DNA of 48,870 bases from a virus: positions 1 to 48,870 of the IMG/VR virus record IMGVR_UViG_3300046755_000023, one strand, 5' to 3'. Below are positions 31,174 to 39,700 of the stretch, one piece after another. The notes beneath the pieces are model-generated. The model saw only the letters and a list, made by a program, of their open reading frames with translations, ran no database searches and was not told where the DNA came from. A program made the position numbers and the translations under genes. How positions within the stretch are numbered: position 1 is the first letter of the stretch; each line of letters starts with the position of its first letter.

Positions 31174-32050
31174 TATCCAAGACTATATGAGTCGGGCAAT
31201 TCGGGGGGACGTACAAGTCTCCCCGGAGAACCTCGAATTATTCGTTAAAGAATCACGAGAGGCTATCAAAAAACAATTCGGTGGCCGCAAACGTGAGTAT
31301 CGTATTCGTATGTCTGGCATAGGCAAACCCCTATGTCAGCAGATACTCGACAAGTTCGGCATCGAGGAGTCGATGCAATACAACAGCATCACACGGTTTG
31401 CATTCGGCGACTTAACCGAAGCCTTGCTGATGCTCATTATGCGTGAAGCCGGGATTGACATCGTAGACTTCCAAAAGGAAGTAGAGCTAGAGGTCGGTGG
31501 CTTAAACGTAAAAGGTACACTCGACGTGATCATACGGGGCGACGATGGCAAGGAGCGTGTGTGGGACATCAAGTCGGCTAGCGACTGGGCGTACAAGAAT
31601 AAGTTCACAGGCTCCGGTGGTTACGAACACATCAAGAGCGACGATCCATTCGGGTACGTTATGCAGGGCCACCTGTACGGTGCGGCTACCGGCTTGGACT
31701 TCGGCGGATGGATCGTCATCAACAAGTCGAGCGGTGAGGTTGCCGTCGTCGAAGCGTACGACTGGACAGGGGATGATCGTATCACGTACCTCGCCGAAGC
31801 TAACGAGCGCGTACGTTTTATAGCGGACCCGAAGTCACAGCCGTTCAAGCCGTTCAAGGATGAGTTCGAAACGTACAAGCGGAAGGGCGAGGTATATCGT
31901 ACCGGCAACAAAGTTTTGCCGAAAGAGTGCGGCCTCTGCGGATTCCGGGGTCACTGCTGGCCTGACGCTATCCTTCACGACAGGGTAACGTCACAGGCAA
32001 AGTCTCCTCCGAAAGTGTGGTACTCGAAGCTCAAGACTAAGGAGTTGTGA
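31163..32050 (+). CDS. Cas4/AddB-type PD-(D/E)XK exonuclease with FeS Cys
   Basis: This 295-aa nuclease probably resects DNA ends. PD-(D/E)XK core: Glu86 (GDLTEAL), Asp121 (GTLDVII), Asp135-x-Lys137 (WDIKSA), then a RecB-like YVMQGHLYG (165-173). Cys58 plus CX2CX5C at 256-265 (CGLCGFRGHC) reproduces the 1+3 Cys plan of the Cas4/AddB iron-sulfur cluster. No CRISPR array is present. It overlaps the SSB-like gene by 11 nt. The ATG at 31163 is chosen over longer shadow starts. Confidence 0.8.
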   Translation: MLLNIQDYMSRAIRGDVQVSPENLELFVKESREAIKKQFGGRKREYRIRMSGIGKPLCQQILDKFGIEESMQYNSITRFAFGDLTEALLMLIMREAGIDIVDFQKEVELEVGGLNVKGTLDVIIRGDDGKERVWDIKSASDWAYKNKFTGSGGYEHIKSDDPFGYVMQGHLYGAATGLDFGGWIVINKSSGEVAVVEAYDWTGDDRITYLAEANERVRFIADPKSQPFKPFKDEFETYKRKGEVYRTGNKVLPKECGLCGFRGHCWPDAILHDRVTSQAKSPPKVWYSKLKTKEL

Positions 32051-32430
32051 TGGCATACGTTTTCCTACGCGACTACGACTTGGAGCTTCTCGAACTCAAC
32101 AAAGACATGCACCACGTGTACGTCGAATCCCACGTAGCGGCAGGAGGTGAGCGAAAGACTGTCTTTCTTCGCCAGCACCAAAGGGGCTTGCCTCTCACTT
32201 TGCGTAACAATTTCAGCGACTTAGGTGCGCTTTCGTCCGATACGGAAAAACGTGACATCACAACTGTCGAGGCCGAGATCAGCAAGATCAGCCGCCTTGC
32301 AAACTCCGGAGTAAACGTATGCGTCCCTCTGACTCGCTTGACAAACGAATTCTCAACTATGGAACGCCTGTCTCCAAGACTGGCCGGGTATCTCCTAAAA
32401 CGTCTCGGGTCCGTCGGAATGCGTCTATGA
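32050..32430 (+). CDS. Hypothetical 126-aa protein
   Basis: This protein (MAYVFLRDYDLELLELNKDM...) overlaps the exonuclease stop by 1 nt (TGATG) and the endonuclease start by 4 nt (ATGA). A strong AAGGAG lies 5 nt before the ATG. Mixed alpha/beta, basic C-terminus. No family recognised; by position a replication accessory protein. Confidence 0.6.
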   Translation: MAYVFLRDYDLELLELNKDMHHVYVESHVAAGGERKTVFLRQHQRGLPLTLRNNFSDLGALSSDTEKRDITTVEAEISKISRLANSGVNVCVPLTRLTNEFSTMERLSPRLAGYLLKRLGSVGMRL

Positions 32431-32813
32431 AAAAGAGTTCGGCAGGTAAGGCCGGGTTCCGCTCTAACTTCGAGTTGAGCCTTGCCCGATCTCTTGCGGA
32501 CAAAGGCGTTGACTACGAATACGAATCTATGAAGGTGACGTACCTGCCGAAGCCGCGCACGTACACGCCCGACTTTTACATTCCGAGTAGCGACGTGTAC
32601 GTCGAAGCGAAGGGTCACCTCGACAAGGGAGATCGTATGAAGATGCTTCTAGTCAAGGAACAGCATCCGGACCTAGATGTACGTTTTGTATTTCTTCGGG
32701 CAAACAACAAAATCTACAAAGGCTCTAAGACTACGTACGCTCAGTGGGCTACGAAGCACGGCTTTGAGTGGGCAGAGGGATCGATCCCGGAGGAGTGGTG
32801 TAAGAATGGATAA
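32427..32813 (+). CDS. T7-type endonuclease I (junction resolvase)
   Basis: This 128-aa nuclease resolves Holliday junctions and branched DNA before packaging. It aligns closely with T7 gp3: GFRSNFE (Glu16), YTPDFYIP (Asp49), YVEAKG (Glu60, Lys62), then LLVKEQHPDLDVRFVF and KIYKGSKTTYAQWATKHG. The ATG at 32427 matches the T7 start region and forms ATGA with the upstream stop. Confidence 0.95.
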   Translation: MKKSSAGKAGFRSNFELSLARSLADKGVDYEYESMKVTYLPKPRTYTPDFYIPSSDVYVEAKGHLDKGDRMKMLLVKEQHPDLDVRFVFLRANNKIYKGSKTTYAQWATKHGFEWAEGSIPEEWCKNG

Positions 32814-33153
32814 CAAAGATATGCAGTCAACCCTAGAACGTGCTAGCCTGTTGCAAGACAGATGGTACCTCATATTTCGTCAGGGGGATGATGACGAACA
32901 CGTCACCATGACGGCATACGATACCACGGAGGAGGATGAAGATGACGAGTACATTCCTGCCGGTACCGTGATTATTTCGGGACTTGTCGAGTTGATGGAG
33001 AATGACTTCGAGCGGGTGATGCAAGCAGGTCTAGCCCGACTCGCTTTCGAAGCGACAAAAGAGACTATGATCGAAGAGACCGGCAACGGTGTCGATGTCC
33101 AGCACGAACCTGACACTAACATCGTCAAGATAAATTTTGGTAAGACACAATGA
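32806..33153 (+). CDS. Acidic hypothetical protein
   Basis: This 115-aa acidic protein (RWYLIFRQGDDDEHVTMTAY; GLVELMENDFERVMQAGLAR) overlaps endonuclease I by 8 nt and MazG by 4 nt, so it is part of the same translated chain. No family recognised. Confidence 0.6.
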   Translation: MDNKDMQSTLERASLLQDRWYLIFRQGDDDEHVTMTAYDTTEEDEDDEYIPAGTVIISGLVELMENDFERVMQAGLARLAFEATKETMIEETGNGVDVQHEPDTNIVKINFGKTQ

Positions 33154-33485
33154 TCAAAGATAACTGGAACCTCAACAACTATCAGATGCAAGCTCGTAAG
33201 TTTGCAATCTACCCTGAAGACGCAAAGATCACGTACCCTGCACTCGGTCTTGCCGGTGAGGCAGGAGAGGTTGCGGACAAGGTAAAGAAGATCATCCGCG
33301 ACAGACGCGACGACGTCCGGTTCAAGGGGGAGATTGCAAAGGAGATCGGGGATGTTATGTGGTACTGCGCCGTCCTTGCGGAAGACTTGGGCTTCTCCCT
33401 CCAACAAGTTGCAGAGATGAACATTTACAAGTTGCAACAGCGAAAGGCTGTCGGTAAGATTTCTGGCGAGGGCGACAACCGGTGA
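33150..33485 (+). CDS. mazG: MazG-like NTP pyrophosphohydrolase
   Basis: This 111-aa single-domain MazG hydrolyses (d)NTPs or ppGpp-type nucleotides. It has the two EEXXE/EXXD metal motifs: Glu37/Glu40 (GLAGEAGEVADKV) and Glu65/Asp68 (EIGDVMWY). Phage copies are thought to alter the nucleotide pool or stringent response. It is coupled to its neighbours by 4-nt overlaps. Confidence 0.9.
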   Translation: MIKDNWNLNNYQMQARKFAIYPEDAKITYPALGLAGEAGEVADKVKKIIRDRRDDVRFKGEIAKEIGDVMWYCAVLAEDLGFSLQQVAEMNIYKLQQRKAVGKISGEGDNR

Positions 33486-33841
33486 TCAGTCCTGATTCGA
33501 TGAGACACGAGGCGTACATGAAAATGAAAGCAGAAGAAGAGAGCATGGCAAGTCTGCAGAGTAGGGCCAATACGAAGTGGGCCACTATGCAAGAAGATGA
33601 AGATCGGCTCATGGACGAATACTATGCGGCTCAGTCCGACATGGTTAACAAACCGCCGCACTACAATCAGGCAGGGATTGAGTGCATCGATGCTATCGAA
33701 GCCGCCACTACTGACGGCTACGAGTATTACCTGCAAGGAAATATAATAAAGTACCTCTGGCGCTATCGTTACAAGAATGGCGTCGAAGACCTGAAAAAGG
33801 CACAGTGGTACTTAGGCAAGCTGATTGAGGAGATACAATAA
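33482..33841 (+). CDS. DUF3310 protein (T7 gp1.7-like region)
   Basis: This 119-aa protein has a variable N-terminus and the DUF3310 block VNKPPHYNQAGIECIDAIEA...NIIKYLWRYRYKNGVEDLKKA. In T7 the DUF3310 domain occurs in gp1.7, a nucleotide kinase; whether this short version is active is unknown. It lies between MazG and RNR, in line with nucleotide metabolism. Confidence 0.85.
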   Translation: MISPDSMRHEAYMKMKAEEESMASLQSRANTKWATMQEDEDRLMDEYYAAQSDMVNKPPHYNQAGIECIDAIEAATTDGYEYYLQGNIIKYLWRYRYKNGVEDLKKAQWYLGKLIEEIQ

Positions 33842-35769
33842 TGAACAACATGTTGCCCACCCCATACCAACAATTTATTCATAAGTCCCGGTACGCACGG
33901 TGGCTCGACGACGAGCAACGCCGTGAGAACTGGGATGAAACTGTACAACGCTACTTAAAGTTTATGATCTATCAGGCGAAGGGCAAGCATCAGTTCGACC
34001 TTTCCGCTGACGACATCACGGACATTCGTGAAGCGATCATCGGACAGGAGATCATGCCGTCGATGAGGGCGATGATGACATCGGGTCCGGCCCTTGCTCG
34101 TGACAACATCTGCGGCTACAACTGCTCGTACATCCCTGTAGACAGCCCTCGTTCGTTCGACGAGTGCATGTACATCTTGATGTGCGGTACAGGTGTGGGC
34201 TTCTCTGTCGAACGTGAGAACGTGGACAAGCTGCCTGTCGTCAGTGATGCGATGCACGACACAGATACTGTGATCAAGGTGGGCGACTCCAAGCCGGGGT
34301 GGGCCAAGTCGTTGCGTGAGTTGATTGCGCTTCTCTACGCCGGACAGATTCCGACATGGGACTTGTCTCAGGTACGTGCGTCTGGTGAGCGCCTCAAGAC
34401 TATGGGTGGCCGAGCATCCGGCCCGGGTCCGCTCGACGACTTGTTTCACTTCACTGTCGAACTGTTCAAGAAGGCACAGGGCCGTCGTCTCTTCCCGATT
34501 GAGTGCCACGACCTGATGTGTAAGATCGGAGAGATTGTTGTGGTAGGTGGTGTACGTCGCTCTGCTCTAATCTCCCTGTCGAATCTCAACGACGATCAGA
34601 TGGCACATGCCAAGTCCGGTGCGTGGTGGGAGAACGAGGGTCAACGTGCCCTCGCTAACAACTCCGTTGCCTACAAAGGCAAGCCAGAGATGGGTACGTT
34701 TATGCGGGAGTGGCTAGCTCTCTACGACTCCAAGTCGGGTGAGCGTGGCATCTTTAATCGTGAGGCTGCTGACGTACAGGTTGCTCGTAATGAGCGACGG
34801 GAGACGGGACACATGTGGGGTACGAACCCCTGCTCAGAGATCATCCTTCGTCCGTATCAGTTTTGCAACCTTTCAGAGGTTGTCGTTCGCGAATCCGATA
34901 CACTCGATTCCCTGAAGCGTAAGGTACGTCTCGCAACGATCTTGGGTACGCTACAGTCCACACTCACTGACTTTAAATACTTGAGGAAGGTATGGAAAGA
35001 CAACACAGAAGAAGAGCGTTTGCTCGGCGTATCCTTGACTGGTATCATGGATCACTCGGTTCTTTCAAAATCCGTAGACTCACCTCGCTGGCTCGAAGAG
35101 ATGCGACAGGTGGCCGTCGATACAAACAAAGAGTACGCAGAGAAGCTTGGAATTCCACAGTCGGCTGCTATCACCTGTGTAAAGCCGTCGGGTACTGTAT
35201 CGCAACTGGTGGACGCTGCAAGCGGCATTCATGCTAGGCACAACGACTACTACATTCGTACCGTGCGGGGTGACAACAAAGACCCCCTAACTCAGTTCCT
35301 CAAGGATCGGGGCGTGTACAGTGAAGCGTGTGTGATGAAGCCGGATTCGACCACGGTGTTTTCGTTTGCTATGAAGTCGCCGCAGGGTGCCGTGACACGC
35401 GATGCGATGTCGGCTGTCGAGCAGCTAGAGTTGTGGAAAACGTACGCGATCCACTGGTGCGAACACAAGCCGTCCGTCACCATCACCGTAAAAGAACACG
35501 AGTGGATGGACGTAGGTGCGTGGGTCTACGAAAACTTCGACGTTGCGTCGGGCGTCTCGTTCCTGCCGCACTCGGATCACACGTATCAGCAAGCCCCGTA
35601 TCAGGACATCGAAGCTGATGACTACGCGGAGTGGCAACAGGCGTATGGTCACTTGGAGATTGACTGGAATGCCTTGTCGGAGTACGAACGTGAAGACAAT
35701 ACGTCCGGCTCACGTGAGCTAGCGTGTACGGCGGGTGTGTGTGAGGTAGTTGATCTCAATGCCGCCTAA
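33841..35769 (+). CDS. nrdJ: Class II (B12-dependent) ribonucleotide reductase
   Basis: This 642-aa, single-gene RNR makes deoxyribonucleotides for phage DNA. Catalytic Cys331 and Glu333 lie in NPCSEI; the redox pair is probably Cys95 (NCSY) and Cys342 (FCNL), with a C-terminal CTAGVC pair for re-reduction. No separate small subunit is present and size fits adenosylcobalamin-dependent NrdJ, so the host must supply B12. GGAG lies 8 nt before the ATG. Confidence 0.93.
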   Translation: MNNMLPTPYQQFIHKSRYARWLDDEQRRENWDETVQRYLKFMIYQAKGKHQFDLSADDITDIREAIIGQEIMPSMRAMMTSGPALARDNICGYNCSYIPVDSPRSFDECMYILMCGTGVGFSVERENVDKLPVVSDAMHDTDTVIKVGDSKPGWAKSLRELIALLYAGQIPTWDLSQVRASGERLKTMGGRASGPGPLDDLFHFTVELFKKAQGRRLFPIECHDLMCKIGEIVVVGGVRRSALISLSNLNDDQMAHAKSGAWWENEGQRALANNSVAYKGKPEMGTFMREWLALYDSKSGERGIFNREAADVQVARNERRETGHMWGTNPCSEIILRPYQFCNLSEVVVRESDTLDSLKRKVRLATILGTLQSTLTDFKYLRKVWKDNTEEERLLGVSLTGIMDHSVLSKSVDSPRWLEEMRQVAVDTNKEYAEKLGIPQSAAITCVKPSGTVSQLVDAASGIHARHNDYYIRTVRGDNKDPLTQFLKDRGVYSEACVMKPDSTTVFSFAMKSPQGAVTRDAMSAVEQLELWKTYAIHWCEHKPSVTITVKEHEWMDVGAWVYENFDVASGVSFLPHSDHTYQQAPYQDIEADDYAEWQQAYGHLEIDWNALSEYEREDNTSGSRELACTAGVCEVVDLNAA

Positions 35770-35890
35770 GAAGGAAACACGTCCCATATGGAAACAGGGG
35801 AAGGGGTGGGTCCAGTACGAACCACCCCGGAACCATCCGAGCTACGAAGAGTGGAGAAAGATCGTTGATCGAAGTAAAGATAACGCCTGA
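35759..35890 (+). CDS. 43-aa protein overlapping RNR end
   Basis: This short frame (MPPKKETRPIWKQGKGWVQY...HPSYEEWRKIVDRS) overlaps the RNR stop by 11 nt and the next gene by 26 nt. It is basic and Trp-rich with the look of a conserved phage microprotein. No family recognised. Confidence 0.5.
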   Translation: MPPKKETRPIWKQGKGWVQYEPPRNHPSYEEWRKIVDRSKDNA

Positions 35891-36359
35891 ATTAGTCGAA
35901 CGCGCAAAAAAGAAAACTGCCACTGTAGGCGTACTACAGGGCAGCATCACGGGTAGTGCTAGTCACGAGGTGGGTGCTATAGGCGAACTCATCGTAGCCG
36001 ACCTCACAGGGGCTACAGAAGCAAATACGCACGACTACGATCTTCTATTGGATGGTAAGCGTATCGACGTAAAGACGAAGCGATGTAACACTCGGCCTCG
36101 CGACTACTACGACTGTTCAGTAGCCGCACACGGATCGAAGCAAGACTGCGACTCGTACGTTTTTGTACGGATCAAGATCGACGGCACGAAAGCGTGGGTC
36201 TTGGGTGAAATTGACAAACGTGCGTTTTACGAAAATGCGACGTACTACCGTCGGGGCGATGTCGATCCGGATAACGGATTCGTGTTCAAGGCGGATTGCT
36301 ACAACCTGCCGATACGTGAATTGAGCAATGTAGATGAAACAAAAAGCACAACTCTTTAG
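35865..36359 (+). CDS. PD-(D/E)XK nuclease-like protein, TTG start
   Basis: This 164-aa protein has GAIGELIVADL (Glu40), HDYDLLLDGKRIDVKTKR (Asp58-Asp67-x-Lys69 type core), a restriction-endonuclease-like fold signature. TTG at 35865 is used because GGAG lies 8 nt upstream. It could degrade host DNA or repair ends; no close family is identified. It overlaps the next gene by 26 nt. Confidence 0.6.
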   Translation: MIEVKITPELVERAKKKTATVGVLQGSITGSASHEVGAIGELIVADLTGATEANTHDYDLLLDGKRIDVKTKRCNTRPRDYYDCSVAAHGSKQDCDSYVFVRIKIDGTKAWVLGEIDKRAFYENATYYRRGDVDPDNGFVFKADCYNLPIRELSNVDETKSTTL

Positions 36360-36549
36360 GTTAGAGGCTAACCTCTTGACGAATGGTAACGTAGAAATTT
36401 TGTACGATTCTGTTCGTCCGGAAGATTTCGAGCGTACAATGAATCAAGGGATGCCGGAGTACGAGGGTTCGCACTCAGTAGCATCCCTTCTTCGTTACTT
36501 ACGTACTATGGCCGACGAGGCTATGCAGAAGTCTTCTTCATACCTTTAG
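36334..36549 (+). CDS. Small hypothetical protein, end of rightward unit
   Basis: This 71-aa protein (MKQKAQLFRLEANLLTNGNV...) is the last plus-strand gene. Its last 29 nt overlap the end of the convergent minus-strand gene, and no terminator hairpin is visible between the two units. No family recognised. Confidence 0.55.
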   Translation: MKQKAQLFRLEANLLTNGNVEILYDSVRPEDFERTMNQGMPEYEGSHSVASLLRYLRTMADEAMQKSSSYL

Positions 36550-36757
36550 TGGCACCGGCAATACGGTCTGCGGCAGTGGGCTTGGGGTTATTGTCGATCC
36601 CCGCGTTCACACTGAGCATACCAAAGGCTTCGCCACCCTTAGCCATCTTCTTCTTCTTTTTCTTCGTTGTGGCCATGCCGCCGTACATCATCGGCTTGCG
36701 CTTGGCAGCACCACCATACATCATGGCCTTGCGCGGGCCGTTGTTGTACATTTTCAC
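36521..36757 (-). CDS. Basic Met/Lys-rich small protein
   Basis: This 78-aa protein (MKMYNNGPRKAMMYGG...TTKKKKKKMAKGG...) has repeated MMYGG blocks and a Lys run, a type seen as a small virion-module protein in marine phages. It starts with GTG overlapping the upstream stop (GTGA), with GGAG 8 nt upstream. Tail-to-tail overlap with the plus-strand gene is 29 nt. Confidence 0.6.
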   Translation of the reverse strand: MKMYNNGPRKAMMYGGAAKRKPMMYGGMATTKKKKKKMAKGGEAFGMLSVNAGIDNNPKPTAADRIAGATKGMKKTSA

Positions 36758-39700
36758 TGTTCTGTCTCCTGTTGACGTTGAATCATAGCTGCCTCGATGG
36801 CATCTTCTGGAATGTATTCTGAAAGTTTCTGACCACTCCGGATAGTTTCGCGGAGAGCGATGGACCTGACGAGTGTAGAAAACGTACGAACGTCGTCGTC
36901 CGTTACGAGCTTCGGGTCTTGCATCAGCAACGACATGATACGTGCGCCATCTTGTGACTCCGAAGCAATCTCGAACGCTGATACCTTTTGTTCTTCGAGG
37001 AGCCGGAAGGCAAATTCTGCACCGACATACGTAGGACTAACCATACCCCGTGCGATGTTAAACGCGCGGCTGATCATCTCGTTCGGAGAGATGCCCCGGA
37101 TTCCGCCCGGTGTGTACTTGGCTATGCCCGTGCCGGACGCAATGAGCATCATCTCGGCCATATCTTCCATAAAGGTGATATGCTTCTCGCTAATAAATTC
37201 TCCGAGAATGGCACGAGTGTTTTTGTCTCCTAAGTCGTACGCAAGCTGTTGGGCGTTGCTCAGAGTCTCTACCTGTCGCTTCGTACCATCGAGAGCCGTG
37301 TAACTAAATTCACGTACGGGTGCTACTTCTGCGCGACGGAGCATACCATTGGTGAGCATGTACACCATGCCCTGATTGAATACCTCCTGCGCTTCGGCAT
37401 CAGTGATCTCACCGTCGCTAGCCTTGAGACCGGCAATGAAAGTGTCTCGAAGGTCATCCACCATGCCGGGTGCATAACCGATGACATAACGTTCGTAAAA
37501 CTGTAGGGGATCAGTTACACCCGCCGCCTGTTCTAAGTTACGAACGGCCCGCTGACCGAGTTCGATAAACGTACGCGCTTCGTCAGCCAAGTCTCCGGTG
37601 TCCGCGTTTACGAAGCGGCGGAAGTCAGCAAGCTGTTCACGTACACCCGTATCTTTTTGTACGAGTTTCACGATGTCGTTTTCTTCGGAGATGAGTTTCT
37701 CCGCATCGAACCACTGACGGGTTTCGTACGTATCGGGGCCGGTCTTTACCTTGACGCTAAAATACTTATTCAAGTTTCGTGCCCGCTCGATACGCTCGAA
37801 ATCGTACGATCCGCCCACCGGAGAACCTGCGATACCCAAGCTGCCTAGCTTTGTTTTGCTGACGACGTTGGTACGAACCTGATCACCCCACGACACATAG
37901 ATAGCGTTCGAAAGCATCTTCTGAATGTTCTCGAAGTCTTGTTCACTGTTGCCTTCGATGGTGAGGTCGTAAACCCACTCGCCCCTGTTGTTTACGGTCA
38001 TACGACCATCAGACCAGAAACGATTGAAGTCTTCCATCTCTAAGCGGAGAGCCGCTCTACTGTCTGTTTCATCTACACCAGAAAGAATTTTCCCTACCTG
38101 CTGACCGATAGGATCGTGCCACGTGTGTGGAAGCTCACCCTCGTCGTACCTTTTGAAGTACCCTTCTCCGACGCTTTCGAACTCCGGCTTACGTTGCGCG
38201 TTTGCAATGCGATTTCCGAGTGAGCCTCTCGACTCAGTAGGGTCGAATATGATCTGCTTGTACTTACTACGTGCGTTTAGCATCTCGGTAGCAACTTGCG
38301 GATTTGCCATGATGGCATCTTCAATAGCATCGCGAGTTTCACTATACGGACGTGCTGAATCGCCATCCGGCATAGACCGAGCCTTGTTACGCATATGTCG
38401 AGATAGCTCATCTGCCTCGAATGGCGTAGCGAGGAAGGGTGCGAAGGTCAAACCCTCATCACTCTGCTTCGTAGAGAAGTGAAGCGCAATCTCGATAAAC
38501 GAAGGGTTCGGGCCGAGATAGTCCTCGTTCGCTACGAGACGTGTAGGATCGGTTGGGTCACGTAGCTCTTGAGTGGATACGCGCAGGAGTAGCTCTTCCA
38601 TATCATCAGCATCGAGGTCCATACCCTCTGTGAGTCCGCGATATGCAGCATCATCGAGTGCCTTGAAAGCAAAGCGACCGCTGCGACTACGCAGGAAGTC
38701 AGAGTCGCTACCGAAATACGTACGATAATCACTCGCTTTAGTCAGACCCATACGTTCGAGAAGATTAGTGACTGCAGGGGTGAGGTCTACCTTTTCATCC
38801 CCCATAGCTTCATCCGCTTCTGCATACACGGACTTACCCAAGCGACGTACTTTTGCATCCCGTACGTCCGACATGAGTTCGGCGATACGCCCCATAGCAA
38901 CACGATACTCGTCCGTACCGCGAAGTTTTTCTACTGCGTCGATACGTACTTGTAAGGCACTGTCCATGTCGAGCATATTCTTGACGAGAATCTCTCGCTC
39001 GGCTGCGATGTTACCGAGAGCGTTCGGAGTTAGCTTGATCTCTAGTTCGACGAGTCGATCAAAGGTATCGCCCTCTATAGCGGCTGTGGGGTCTTTTAAG
39101 ACCTCCTCTTTGTAATCATTGAGAACGCGCATGTATTCGCGGCGACGTTCTGCCAGCATCATTGTCTGTCCGTCTGCCGCGTCTTGGAAGCCGTTTAGGA
39201 ACATTTCCAAGTACGCTCGATCTGAAGGGTCTACTCCCGTACTTTCTTCTACGAGGCGACGAAGCTGATTGATGCCGAGTTGTGACATCTGTAGGTACTG
39301 CTCTGCTTGAAGCTGCTTGTCTACGGCTTGAAGTACGCCCTTCATGTTGCCTTTTGCAGACTTGATCGCGTTTTGCTCCATAACTTGCAGGGGAGCCAAG
39401 CCGCTTGCGTGTGCAAAGGACAGAGTAAAAGCATTCTGAGCCTGATTGAATATGGCTTCTTTTTCGGCAAGCTGTGTTATTGCGTCTTGATCTCCGTTTG
39501 CTGCAGCCGCACGAAGTTCGTCTGACGGCTCGAAGTTTTTCAAGATTCTACCACGAATGTCGTTGTAGTTCTGAATGGCGGAAAATACCTTTTCTCTACC
39601 CTCCGGGGTCAAGTTACCCATCATACGAGCCGCTTGTTGGAACGAGCGCGTTTCTTGCGGTGTGAGGGTACGACCGATAGCTTCACCGATATCGTCAAAC

